A stretch of DNA of 64,000 nt from Bursaphelenchus xylophilus (lineage: Eukaryota; Nematoda; Chromadorea; Rhabditida; Aphelenchoididae). Positions within the stretch are counted from its first letter, which is position 1, and each line of letters begins with the position of its first letter. Made by a program: the position numbers and the translations under genes. Below the pieces are notes generated by a model, which was not told the DNA's origin, searched no databases, and was given only the letters and a program-made list of their open reading frames with translations. The stretch covers positions 8,241,501 through 8,305,500 of the forward strand of contig CAJFCV020000005.1 in assembly GCA_904066235.2 (NCBI GenBank), read 5' to 3'. Positions 48,246 through 58,685 of the stretch are shown here, piece after piece.

Positions 48246-49166
48246 ATGGCAACCGAAGTGGTTGTAGAGCAAGATCAGGCCAGCTCTTGTAGCACCAGGA
48301 TCAGCGACTTTGACCTGGACAGTCTCAGCAGCATCCTGACCGAATTTGATGACATTCTTGAGAGAAAAGTTGAGCTTCCGCCGATGGAAGAGTTCCTGAT
48401 GACCGTCCAGGACCAGTCTATTCATCTGAGGGATTGGTTGAAATTGGAAAACCGACTCAACACTTTCGTTGATTGGCCTTATGATGATGTGCAAGGTGCG
48501 GTCTGTACTTCCGAGAAGGTAAGTTATATGAATATCGGATCTTTAACACAGTCTTTTATTGGCATAGAGAAGATTTAGAATTAATTTTTTTCATGTCATG
48601 GCCACAAAATCAAACATTATGAGTTTATTTTACACCAATTTACCCATCTCCTTGCAGTTGGCGCTCTCTGGATTTATGATGACCAGCAGCGAACAATTTT
48701 GCGCCAAATGTATTCTCTGTGATCTTGAGCTGTGCTTGGCCAAGTCCAACCCTCCTTCCGAACGTCATCTGGCCTACAGACCCAACTGTTTGTTGGCCAA
48801 CATGAAGAAGTCGGAAAAGGAATTTTTGGTCAGCGATGTTGTGGATTTGTGCATCGATCGAGTTCATCATCACAATGTAAGTTCCATATTCTCCAACTTT
48901 TACATTCTGTTGAGATTTTCGTAAGATTAATTTTATTTTTTCAGTATCCCGACATCAAGATCGAAGCCCTTCAAGATCTCTGGCTCCAGACACCGCCCGC
49001 TTTTCAATTGGACCGTAAAGTGATGGATATTTATTTGGGAAACGCCTCAGGCGCTATCAGTGACGCCATTGAGGATATTTCATCTCGCTACAGTACCTTT
49101 GACTGCGAGGAATCTTCGTTCCCGACTTTAATTTCGGATGAGATTTTTCTCAGCTCGGAGGACTGA
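48246..49166 (+). CDS. BIR-domain-like protein (survivin/BIR family, divergent)
   Basis: Three exons (48246-48518, 48658-48876, 48945-49166) give 237 residues. A BIR-like zinc-binding domain spans about residues 72-130: LENRLNTFVDWPYDD, LALSGFMMTSSEQ, then CILC, a spacer, H and LAYRPNC. This matches the C-x2-C-x(n)-H-x6-C pattern of BIR domains, but the spacer between the second Cys and His is 15 rather than the usual 16 residues, and the conserved Trp after the CxxC is replaced by Cys. BIR proteins of the survivin type act in chromosome segregation and cytokinesis. The N-terminus is acidic and Ser-rich; the C-terminus is Ser/Glu/Asp-rich. A C3HC (NIPA-like) finger is an alternative reading. 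Confidence 0.65.
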
Positions 49167-49218
49167 AACAATTTTATTTTTATTGGTTTATGTATAGTAG
49201 TATCAGACCGATTAAGAA

Positions 49219-49224
49219 AATAAA
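49219..49224 (+). terminator. Poly(A) signal AATAAA
   Basis: Canonical hexamer about 50 nt after the stop of the BIR-like gene. Confidence 0.5.
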
Positions 49225-49289
49225 CTTTTTTTTGTCAAATTCGTGTGTAAACTATTGGTTTTTCGTCTCTGAAAAACTGCAAAATTACC

Positions 49290-49357
49290 GCACCGTGCGA
49301 GAAAAAAATCATTTCTCTCCGCACTGTGCAAGCCGGGAATTGTAAGCAGCACAGTGC
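49290..49357. promoter_or_regulatory. Three GCACNGTGC palindromes upstream of the DAN-type gene
   Basis: Copies at 49290-49298, 49321-49329 and 49349-49357 lie 250-320 bp before the ATG of the cystine-knot gene. The same 9-mer occurs four times at 27709-28110. They could be binding sites for a dimeric factor controlling the downstream gene, or remnants of a repeat. Confidence 0.4.
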
Positions 49358-49606
49358 AATTTGAATGTCTGGATCTAACACCAAAAACGGCCTACAATTT
49401 TTTTTGCTCTCATAAGTGTTTTGACCAGAGATCCACGCAAAGTTCTGACTGTAAATTCGATGTTGACCCTATTTACGAATTATCAGTTTTATCACTCCGA
49501 CTTTGCAAATTGAATGGCGCCAATCAGAGTGAAGAGAGACAGCTGTACTCTTGATTATAGTCTTGGCTGTAAACACCGATACTCGCCAATCTTTTGGAAC
49601 CTTATT

Positions 49607-50954
49607 ATGTGGCAATGGTGGGTGCTGAATATCGTTTTCAAACTGGTTATTCATGGGCTGCCTAGTTCGTCGGCAGCGGCTATAAATAGCGAAAATCATC
49701 TTCCTCAAGTCGATGAGAGTATCGAGAATTTGTCCAATGAGAATTCCACTGAATTCGACGATGATTTTGAATTTGATGACAATTCAAAAAACGCGCTATA
49801 TCGAGTCGAGTCAAACAGAGTGGCGGTTTCCGAGGATAAAGTCGTCGTGAAGGCCAAGGAAGTCAAGAAATCGGAATGGCTGAGGGAAAAACTGTTGGCC
49901 AAAAATCACAAATGTAAGTGGCATTTATAAGAAAATTTTTTTATGGGAAGTGACTTTGAGGCTCTATTTTCACGGCGTATGGAACGAAATGTCCAAAAAT
50001 TTTTCGTCGACCGTGCGTACCAATACCGAGGGGGCAAAATTAATAACTTATAGGGCACAATACTCGTAAAGCCAGAGCAAAAAATATTTTTCTTTGATTT
50101 TATCACATAATTTTCCATGATGTTTTGCTTGAAAATGTTAATTTTTACTCTCTTTCTTGTTTCCTTTTTTGAAGATTTTTTGAAAGTAATGCCAGTGAAC
50201 CCAACATTGACGTCAGAAAGTATCATAAAGATCATGAAAGCCCTCTGTCAACTGTTTTACAAACCCCCTGGTATCACACCATACGACGCTCGCTAATCCT
50301 GTCTATCAAATTCTTGAACCCGTCGGCTCAAAACTGTCTGATTGACACAATAATCGCTCTCATTGTGCTAATTTTAACTTTTTCAGCGCAGCTTCCGGAG
50401 GAAATTCAGGCCGACCAAGAACTGATTAGACTGCCGATCGAACAATTGGAGCTCAACGAAACGTGCAAAGCGAGTGTTTACCGACACAAGATTCGAATCG
50501 TGGGCTGTCTGGCCAAGAACGTTTACAATAGGTGGGCAAATAATGAGGCTGAGGCATAAAAAATCAGTTTAAATTACAGTAGGAAAAAAATTTTTAATGT
50601 TTTTGTTAAAAAACAAACATAGGAAATTTTCTGCATAGTGTTGTTGTTGCAAAATTTCCGGCAAAATTACCTTACATTAACCAAAAATTTTTATTTTTTA
50701 AAGCCTTCCCTCAAAAACTAAATTATTTCAGATTCTGCCAAGGAACTTGTGTCTCCTTCTTTGTCCCCACCATGCAATCATCAAAACTCAAAGCCGCCTT
50801 TCGAAGCTGCTCAATTTGTGTTCCAGTTGAGACCTATGTCCATCAAGTTACATTGCAGTGTCCTGGACGCCCTGAGGGCTTTATTACTCGTGATGTAGTT
50901 CGAGTCAAGCGTTGCGCATGTCGCAACACTGACTTCTCGGCAGAAACGGAGTGA
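49607..50954 (+). CDS. DAN/gremlin-type cystine-knot secreted protein
   Basis: Three exons (49607-49913, 50387-50531, 50732-50954) give 224 residues. A hydrophobic start (WQWWVLNIVFKLVIHGLPSS) is a signal peptide. An acidic, then basic pro-like region of about 85 residues precedes the knot. The cystine-knot domain follows gremlin spacing: ETCKASVYRHKIRIVGCLAK, NRFCQGTCVSFFVPTM, FRSCSICVPVETYVHQVTLQ and VVRVKRCACR. DAN-family proteins bind and block BMP-type ligands outside the cell. Residues NRFC-G-C-SF and SCS-C-P are shared with gremlin in particular. That it antagonises a nematode BMP is inference. Confidence 0.88.
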
Positions 50955-51455
50955 AATTTGAAGACTTATATTACCCATAATGGCTAATAGAATTTTTTGG
51001 CAATTTTTTAGGGAAACAATTTCCATTACCGTCCATATACATTACACTGTACTTACAACTTCCAAATCTACCTTTCAACCTCACGATCTCTTATTAATTA
51101 ATTATCTTCATCAAGCACAGAAATCTTTTTTACGTCTATATCACCATTACTATTTAAGACTTTTAAAAAGTAAATTAACAACCACAATCCATGATATGTC
51201 AGATAAACAAAGTGCTAGCATAAGAAAGGACCGATTTAGCAACAAATTGATATACATATCACAACTCTTCTATTAAATTTTTTCCAAAGACCCCTAGTAT
51301 AATACAATTAGTACACATCGAATTAAAAGCTCGTTAAGACAATCGAATTGGAATTTAAAACCCATATAGACTATATAATAAATTACTTAAAGTGAATAAA
51401 TCGTATTTTCACCTTGTTTTTGAACAATTCTGACCTTATTTTAGGCATCCTGATA

Positions 51456-52895
51456 TTATTTTAGCCGTTGAACTCGGTCGGAAAGCATAAATTCCAGATT
51501 TGGAAGCCTGTTTAGTAGCTCCTTGGCATCCTCACTTAATCCGTCGACTGATAAGAAGGATAATCCATTGTTAGTTGCGTGCGTATATCCGTTTTGGCCG
51601 TTTGACCTAAAAACATAAAAAAAAATGAATTTTAATACTCACTTATTATTTTCCGAATCCAATCCCCATGCAGCTAGGTCGTCATCAAGTAAGCTCTTTC
51701 CATTCATTTTGAATGGAGAGTTTTGGAAAAAGTCGCAATTGAGATTTGCAATTGGGTCCGACGAAGCTGAAAATTTTTATTGTAAAAAACGTGGAGAGAA
51801 AGGGGAAGGACAACATCAAAAAGGAAAAACAAACGCATTAAAAACTTAAACACAGACAGTAAGGCCTAAAAATAGCTTCAAAAATTTATATTAACCATGA
51901 CCCGAGATACCTAAAAGCTTCGAAAAAATGACCCATCTTCCCAAAAACCGTCTACAAAGGGTAAAACACTTTAACAGCCACAATTACGACATTCTTAACG
52001 ACTACGACAACACTAATCTTACAAATTCTTAATGGGTTAACCAATCCAGCTCTATTCCAATCAAAATCTGCTGGTTCAACTTGTAAAGAACTTAAATCAA
52101 TAGCCCCCATATCCATGAGCGGATTCTCGGCAAAAAGCGGCCTAAACTTCAATAGAAAAGAAGAAAGGACACAACCAAACCTGGACTGACTTGAGGGAGC
52201 TTGGTTTTCCGGGTTCCTCATAGATAACATATTAGGTTCACAAACTCCAATTGATTCCAAGAATACTGTTGACAAATTGGAACTGGGCCATCGGAACTTC
52301 AAAGAGTTTGTCTCTTCTATTACTCGAAGTAAGTTCCATAGTTGCACCGACCTAGAATTATACTTGATGAGACGAAAAACATATTTTCCCTTTAAAATCA
52401 ATAAATTTCTTACGGAAGCTCTGAATCGGATGATGCTTCATCCAAGAAATAATCGAGATCGATCTGCTCAAAATTTGACTGATTTTCCGTATCTTCTACA
52501 TCCCATACTCCATCATTATTGAAGATATTCTCAAGAACCGGAAAATATACCTAAATTTGTAAAAAGGTAAAGAAAAATCACTTACATAATCTTGCGAAGC
52601 TTTCCTTGACTCATTTACAACTGTTGCTTCGACGGGGGATTCTGTTTCATTGATTTCAGCTGTCTCGAAATCTCCGAATTCGTCGTCCTCATCTAAAGCA
52701 ATATAACTCGTATAAAAAATCAAAAAAAGAACTATAAAATAATTGAAAATCAACAAAGAACCTTTACTGACCGTCAAAACCATTTTCAACTTCTTCTGCA
52801 CTCGAACTTGTACAAGGTTTGTCTTCTGCATGGTGAACATCCTGAATTGATCCATTTTCAGCCGATTCCTTGTCCTGTTCCCCATCTTGCTTCAT
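51456..52895 (-). CDS. Aftiphilin-like clathrin-associated protein
   Basis: Seven exons join in phase (52895-52772, 52692-52586, 52550-52414, 52351-52181, 52141-52023, 51766-51643, 51606-51456) to 310 residues, shorter than vertebrate aftiphilin. Aftiphilin binds clathrin and AP-1 at the trans-Golgi and endosomes. Visible marks are DEFGDFETAEINE (an acidic FGDF-type adaptor-binding motif), the family core LWNLLRVIEETNSLKFRWPS with LSTVFLESIGV, FDWNRAGLVNPL, and the C-terminal helix LLNRLPNLEFML. The 39-nt intron between exons 4 and 5 is in frame without a stop, so 13 residues could be retained. The ATG overlaps the stop of an upstream ORF. Confidence 0.8.
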
Positions 52896-53212
52896 AACAA
52901 AACAAAACCACCTTCTAGCTGCTCAAATTTGTTATTCTTACCAGCCGATCCTTTCCTTTTTCGTTTCCGTGGAAACTCTATACGTGTGACGGAATGCCAA
53001 ACATACTTTGGCGTTGCAATGCATCGCTTGGAGACTAAAATAAATTGCCCAAAAAACATTTCTTCGTCTAAAAAACTAGTTTTTTCCCCATATTCCAATG
53101 TGGCCGGTGGCAGTAAAAGCTTACGGTTAAAGTGTTTGTAAGTTGTACTTTCAATGTTGTTGTCTATTGGGTTAAAATCTTCCCTTATGATCTTGTTTAT
53201 GACCACGCACAC
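52892..53212 (-). CDS. Orphan ORF upstream of the aftiphilin-like gene, start unknown
   Basis: An open frame of more than 105 codons with protein-like composition (KHFNRKLLLPPATLEYGEKT; a basic FPRKRKRKGSAGKNN patch) and no in-frame ATG up to the preceding stop near 53290. Its stop TGA overlaps the ATG of the aftiphilin-like gene (ATGA). A GTAAGA donor-like word follows KRKRKGSA. It may be an exon with an upstream start, or a chance frame. Confidence 0.3.
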   Translation of the reverse strand: MCVVINKIIREDFNPIDNNIESTTYKHFNRKLLLPPATLEYGEKTSFLDEEMFFGQFILVSKRCIATPKYVWHSVTRIEFPRKRKRKGSAGKNNKFEQLEGGFVLL

Positions 53213-53385
53213 GGATAAAACTAAAGATCGAGTATTGGTCTCTTGGTCCGTTATTTCAGCCGGTCCTCTCGTTATTATATTCCCGCACGATTAATAATGG
53301 GTTCTACCATCATTTCTGTGTGAACACATGACTTTTTTGACCTTTGAAATTTGATATTATACTAGAAGAAAGTTTCAGATTAAAC

Positions 53386-54498
53386 ATGACGGAAGCCCCA
53401 TCCGACACTGCCAATCATCAGCGATTGGATGAGATGCTCCTGCATCTCACTCCTATTGGTGCTGTGATTCCATATTCGATCTGCTTCGATTCGGAGGGCA
53501 GTCTTTGGGTGGCTTCCAAGGGTGGGATCTTCAAGATTAATAAGGACACCAAAGCGGTGTTATGGGAGAAAAGGAACGAGTTTCCTAAGAAGATGATGGC
53601 TTTTTGTCAGATTCATGCTTTCCAGGACAAGGTACGTATTTTGGACATATTTTTTACTGAATTTAGGTAATCCACATCCAAACTGGCGAAGGTGATCTGA
53701 CCGAGTTCCGGATCCTAAACCTTGATGGATCAGTTGAAACAGAGAGTTTTATCGATGGAAAAGTCCAAAGCTTTGTGATCAACACGAAAGGAGACATGTT
53801 CTTGACGAAACAGCCTGTTGCCGGAGATGAGTTCTTGATATATAAAACAACATTCGACTGTCCTATTGGATGGAATGATTTTTGCTCGGCCTACGACTAC
53901 TGCTTTCAAGCACTATGCCTATTAGACGACGATACTCTGGTTGCAGCGACAACGACTGTCCCTATCAACATCTGTTCAAAGTAATATGTTACACATGATG
54001 TTAATTTGAATTTTTTTCGGATTTTTTGTTTATGCCTCAAATTTCATGGATTTTTTTTGTTGATTCTTAATTTTCCAGGCAAACGCTCAAGATTATCGAT
54101 GCGAATTCAGGGAAGATTCTTCAAAGCTTTAGTGAGGCGGGCAAATCTGATGGCCAGATCTTTTTCCCAAGATCCATTCAAAGGTAAGTCATTTTCTTTT
54201 GAATTTGTTCTGTCCATAGAGCCAGCGAAACTGAAGATATTGTAGTTATAACAACGAAGTCCTAGTCATGGATAAAACCGGAAGATTTCAACGATTCAAC
54301 AAGGAAGGTAAATTCCTGGGTATCGGTGCAGAAATTGATTCATATCTCGGTAATGGATTCATCGTACAAGGTGATGAAGCGATCGTTGTGTGCTCAGGAA
54401 TAGTCCTCGCACCTGACGGAGAGACGGTCTGTGATGATTGGCTTGAAGCCGTCAAATTGGACGGATCAAAATGGAAAACAACCGGAAAGCCTCAATGA
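53386..54498 (+). CDS. NHL-repeat-like beta-propeller protein
   Basis: Four exons (53386-53631, 53667-53980, 54079-54183, 54246-54498) give 305 residues. Repeated strand patterns resemble NHL or SMP-30-like propeller blades: PYSICFDSEGSLWVASKGGI, FVINTKGDMFLTKQPVAGDE, and NNEVLVMDKTGRFQRFNKEG with KFLG. No RING, B-box or membrane segment is present, so it is a bare propeller. No catalytic residues can be assigned. The start follows a TTTCAG acceptor; the last acceptor (54245) was chosen because the nearer one gives an early stop. Confidence 0.65.
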
Positions 54499-54621
54499 TA
54501 ACATAAGCTCTCTATTTATGGAGACTACCAATCATCGATAAGATTTTGATCATTCCACGACGTCACTTACTTACTTTAGAGTCATTTTGAGTTCAGGCTT
54601 ATAGACCCACTGTATCATACG

Positions 54622-55111
54622 CAGGGGTGGTCAGCAGACCCTATTTTTCCGATTTTCGGCCCGCGGCCCGGCCCGTCTAATCACCGGCCCGGCCCGGCCC
54701 GTCTAGTCTTTTTCCAGGCCCGGCCCGGCCCGGCCCGTGCAGGCCCGTCTATAGAGGGTTCTGCGAACTGCGCCCAGGCTCGGGATCTAAACTGAGGCAA
54801 AAAAGGCGTTGATCTAGCTAGTAAAGGATCAATGTGATAGTTTTGTGGTTCTATAATGGAACTATAGACTTGTAAACGTGTTAGAACTTGAGAAACAGCA
54901 ACTATAACAACATCAATTAATTTTCCCGGCGCGAAAACAATGAATGCCAACGCTTTGGCATTGTAATTTAGACGGGCCGGGCCGGGCCGGAAAAACCCCA
55001 GGCCCGCGGCCCGGCCCGGCCCGGCCCGTGACGGGCCCGGCCCGTTTGTAATTTTCCATTTTTGAGCCCGGCCGGCCCGTTTGGGCCGGGCCGGCCCACT
55101 GACCACCCCTG
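54622..55111. mobile_element. hAT-type non-autonomous element with GGCCC repeats
   Basis: 490 bp with ends CAGGGGTGGTCAG and its complement CTGACCACCCCTG, flanked by the 8-bp direct repeat ATCATACG at 54614-54621 and 55112-55119. An 8-bp duplication and CAGGGG-type ends are the hAT signature. Subterminal regions on both sides consist of GGCCCGGCCC-type tracts, and the centre is ordinary AT-rich DNA without a transposase. The tracts in the two arms are mutually complementary. Confidence 0.93.
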
Positions 55112-55162
55112 ATCATACGAGGTTCTTTTTTTGTTCATTAGTAATATAAATATTATAGAAGG

Positions 55163-57812
55163 CTAAAATTCGAATATTTTTGGACAGATTTTCCAGTCTT
55201 TCGTCCGGTGATGGACGAGGTAGTCGAGGTTGAATTCGATTTGGTCATCGGCGGTTAGACGGCGAGATTCGGGCTTGGGGAGAAACCAAAGGGGAGTGTA
55301 AGCTAAAATAAGGTAAATTAAAGAAATCTTTTGGAAAAAAATAAGAAAATTGAAGTCTAAAATATTCGAGAGTCCTTTATAAAGCTGAAAAAGAGATTAG
55401 GAGGGTCTGTCGATAAAGTCGAAGTCTAAGTTGACCTTGTTGTTAATAACTTTATCAAAAAATCAACAATTGTTTTGCTACAGTGGGGACCTGATCCAGT
55501 GGCAAAAAACGTACCATTTTGCATCCGGGAAGTATCAAAAATGTGGCAAAATCCTTCCCTCTCCAACTGAAAAAAAACTTCGTTTTTAAGGGCGCTCCTT
55601 TTCCTCACAAAATGAGCGGGCGTGCTTTTGAAATCGGAGTTTTTTCACTTGGAGAGGGAAGCATTTTGTCACAGTTTTGATACTTCCCGGAAGCAAAATG
55701 GTACGTTTTTTGCCACTGGATCAGGTCCCCCACTTTAATTACGGCGATTACCATAAACTCTTACTTTTTCCTAGTTCGTCCCGTTTGGCCTTCCGTAATC
55801 GTTGCCTAGATTCCAATTCCGTTTTTACATGATTCGCCTTTTTCCAATCCCCATTTTCCATATACCTTTGATCCGGGCGAAATCGACTGTCAGTTGGCGC
55901 CACGCCTTCTTCAAGTTCATTGAGTTCGATTGCAAATTGAGAGAATCCATGCATTTTCTCGCTGTTTTCACTGAAAAAATTACAATAGGTTATAGATAAA
56001 TCAAAATAAAAAATGGTGTAAAAGTTAGTCATTCTTTTTGCCAATTATTTATTTTTTTTCCGACTTACGGTAGTGGAAATCGCTGCCACACCAAAGTTTC
56101 GGCTACAATATCGCCATCTTCATCGAGTTTTCGCAATAAAATGTGTTTATCCCAAACTCCGTGCAGTTGATATCGAATTCTTCCGTTTTCATCGACAATT
56201 GTACCCGAAATGGCGTTATGAGATCCGTTTTTGTTTTCCACAAGTTTGATTCGGCTCTGGGCGGCGCATTTGTTTTGGAAAATGACAATTTCCCCAACGC
56301 AAGAAGTCGTTACTTTCCCCGATACGAGATTTGTGATGACTCTGGAGCAGGGCAGCTGAAATAAAAAAACATAATTTTTTTGAGCCGAAAAAGTTCTTAC
56401 TTTTTTATAAACGTAAGTGGAATCAGTATCCGTGAATTTGATGAAAGTCGAGCCGTCCTGATGGACAGTAAAAGTTTTGCCTTTTACTGCGGTGGAGAAG
56501 GTGTACTTCTCCTGAACCGCCCAGCCTTCGCCAACGGCAAACAAGGCACTTGTCGGAGGGTGATGTGAAATCTGAAAGGAAGGCTTGAAAAAATGGGAAA
56601 GCTTGCTATATTATACATTGGTTTTTAGTTTTTAAAATACGTCATGAACACATGGCGGTATTCTTAGAACTGCTTGGAAGTAGCCGCAATTTAAGGTGAT
56701 TCTTCGATGACACCTGTCAGAAGACGAAATTGGAAATATGTCATATGTTAAGCTCGCGCTTTGCAGAAATCAGCGACATTTTTAAATAAGCTAAAGTCGG
56801 TCAAAATTTTATATTTTTTACGGTTATCAAAATAAAAATTTATTTGCATTCCCCGAAAACACAGAATTGCCATCTAAAAGTAGACAGTTGCAGAGTAAAA
56901 TCTATCCGGATGCGGGCAAAAAAAGGAGTTTTCTCGAACTGTCTCTCCTCGTTTTCCATAGTCTCTCGTCAGTAAAGATCTTTATTGTTCGGCCGATTTT
57001 TTTCTAAAATAATATTTAAGATTGTCAACATTTTTGATAAAGAAAAGTCAAAAATGTAATCCCACCGCTACACGTCGTATTTTAAATTAAAATTTCTCCT
57101 CAGCTTACCTGTTCAGCCACTGAAAAGAACCCTCGATCCTCTCGTCGGTCGAATTCGAAGGTCTCACCGAGCAGTGGGTTGAACGGCTTTGCATTTCGAT
57201 TGGGTAACGAGGAATAGGCCGACAAAGCGAATGCTGAAATATAGGCCAGCCTTTTGTAGGGATCGTGTTTTTCAGAAACTGCTTTGTCGAGTAAGTAGGA
57301 GTATTCCAAGTCTTCAGTTAGGCGTTGTAAAGTCGACAAGGGCTCGTTGAAATCGACCTGAAAAAAGGAGTTGATGTGCAGTGGGAAAGAACTTTCCAGA
57401 AACCAACTGGAAACCTCGGATTTTATTAAAACTTGGTCAAATTTGCATATTTTTTAATCCTAAGCATACGGGAGGTTTTTAGCTCGCGTTTTATAGAAAC
57501 AACCAAGATTTTTAATCAAAAATTGGCAAAAAATGGGAAATTTTATTACAAATTTGGCGCTGTTAAGACAACCTACCGGCAGCGAAACTTTGCTTAGCTC
57601 CTTTCCAATACAATTCTTCATCATGTTCAAGTAGTTCACATTGTTGGTTGGGCGGAATGGGACATGAGTGCGCCGTTTTTTGTGCTGAAAGCAACGGTTA
57701 GACAACGAAATTGAACCCATAACAGGTCTTTATAAAAGGATCAGCTTACTTTAATTGGTAGTTTCTCCAGCTCGCTCTTTATTGAGTTGAGGTAATCCTG
57801 GTTCAACGTCAT
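55163..57812 (-). CDS. Oxysterol-binding protein-related protein (ORP), short form
   Basis: Seven exons join in phase (57812-57750, 57684-57577, 57357-57109, 56571-56401, 56355-56069, 55970-55765, 55302-55163) to 407 residues: one ligand-binding domain with no PH domain or FFAT motif visible. ORPs move sterols and phosphoinositides between membranes. Family marks are [48 protein letters not shown], the signature [23 protein letters not shown], and the C-terminal [38 protein letters not shown] and [13 protein letters not shown]. The introns include a family B element and degenerate repeats. Confidence 0.93.
55481..55735. mobile_element. Foldback element, family B, copy 5
   Basis: 255 bp from CAGTGGGGACCTGATCCAGT to GTCCCCCACT with TA on both sides, in the last ORP intron. 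Closest in layout to copy 3. Confidence 0.9.
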
Positions 57813-58014
57813 CTTTAAGCAATTTTATATATACGACTTTCTTTATACTTAAACGTTGTAATAAAAACCGATATAAACAAATAAAGTCTCAAATTTAAGG
57901 GCAAAGTCCAAGCTGGAGCTTTGGCTGTATGAAAATCCATGAAAAATCTCGGAAGTTTAGGGTTCAAGTTTTTGAGATTTTGGACTTTTGAGAGGGTAAA
58001 ATTTTTAAATTTAA

Positions 58015-58418
58015 AAAGGAAGTGCTTCAAGTGTGACACCCAGATATTAGTGAAATTTGGCTATAGTTCTAAAAAAGGCTTTTCAAATCCGCATGAGATT
58101 CATAGCTCCTGCTTTGGTAAAAATCCGAGATTATTAGGTCAAAAAGTTGAAAAAAGTTGACAGTTTTTTTGAGAGTTGAAAAATGTGATTATTGTCGTTG
58201 CTAGAAAAAAGTTTACTACAAAAAAAATCTACTTTTTTCACACGAAATTTGCAAAGGCATAGCCGAACAACGTTTTTCTCTCTGACCACTCTCCGCATTT
58301 TGAGCAGTCTCTCGTTCGCAAGGACTGTTGTATTGCGGATACCCCTGCAAAGCAAAAGCTAAAATTTTCGGAAATTGATACCATAGCCTGTGTATGAGTA
58401 AAAAATTTGAAGAAAATC
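58015..58418 (+). mobile_element. Left part of a family A element, interrupted
   Basis: Matches family A from the GGAAGTGCTTCAAGTGTGAC end through GAAATTTGGC, a CCTGCTTTGG word and AAGAAAATCT. The missing right end (GCGTCGCACTT and CCCCTTGT) appears at about 59433-59460, after the palindrome inserted between them. Confidence 0.75.
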
Positions 58419-58612
58419 TAACAAGGGAAGTCACTTTTTTCGCAGATCGATCCATACTGGTGACCTAGTGGACAGTGAAGGCCTCAGGCTGTGTAAGAAG
58501 AATCTGGCGTCCAAAAGTGTTTACGGGCCCTGAGGGCAGAGTTATGGCTCATCAAAGTTCGCGCAAAAAAGGTTCCGAAAAGACCCTCCAAAAAAACGGA
58601 TCGGAGAAGTGA

Positions 58613-58685
58613 GCTTCGGTAGCAGAGTGGTTCGCAGATTTTTCTTTTGTCTGGAAGGGCCAGGGTTCGATTCCCCTTCCCGGCA
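58613..58685 (+). tRNA. tRNA-like sequence in the left arm, probably a pseudogene
   Basis: It has a D-arm-like GTAGCAGAGTGGTTCG, an anticodon-arm-like CAGA...TCTG hairpin with an enlarged loop, and a good T-arm word GGGTTCGATTCCCC. The 3' side ends CCCGGCA, but the 5' side (GCTTCGG) does not pair with it, so the acceptor stem is broken. It is likely a decayed tRNA or a tRNA-derived promoter of a SINE-like element. Confidence 0.5.

Noticed and set aside
54681..55116. Long Gly/Pro/Arg/Ala ORFs
   Set aside because: Produced by the GGCCC tracts of the hAT-type element, not by a gene.
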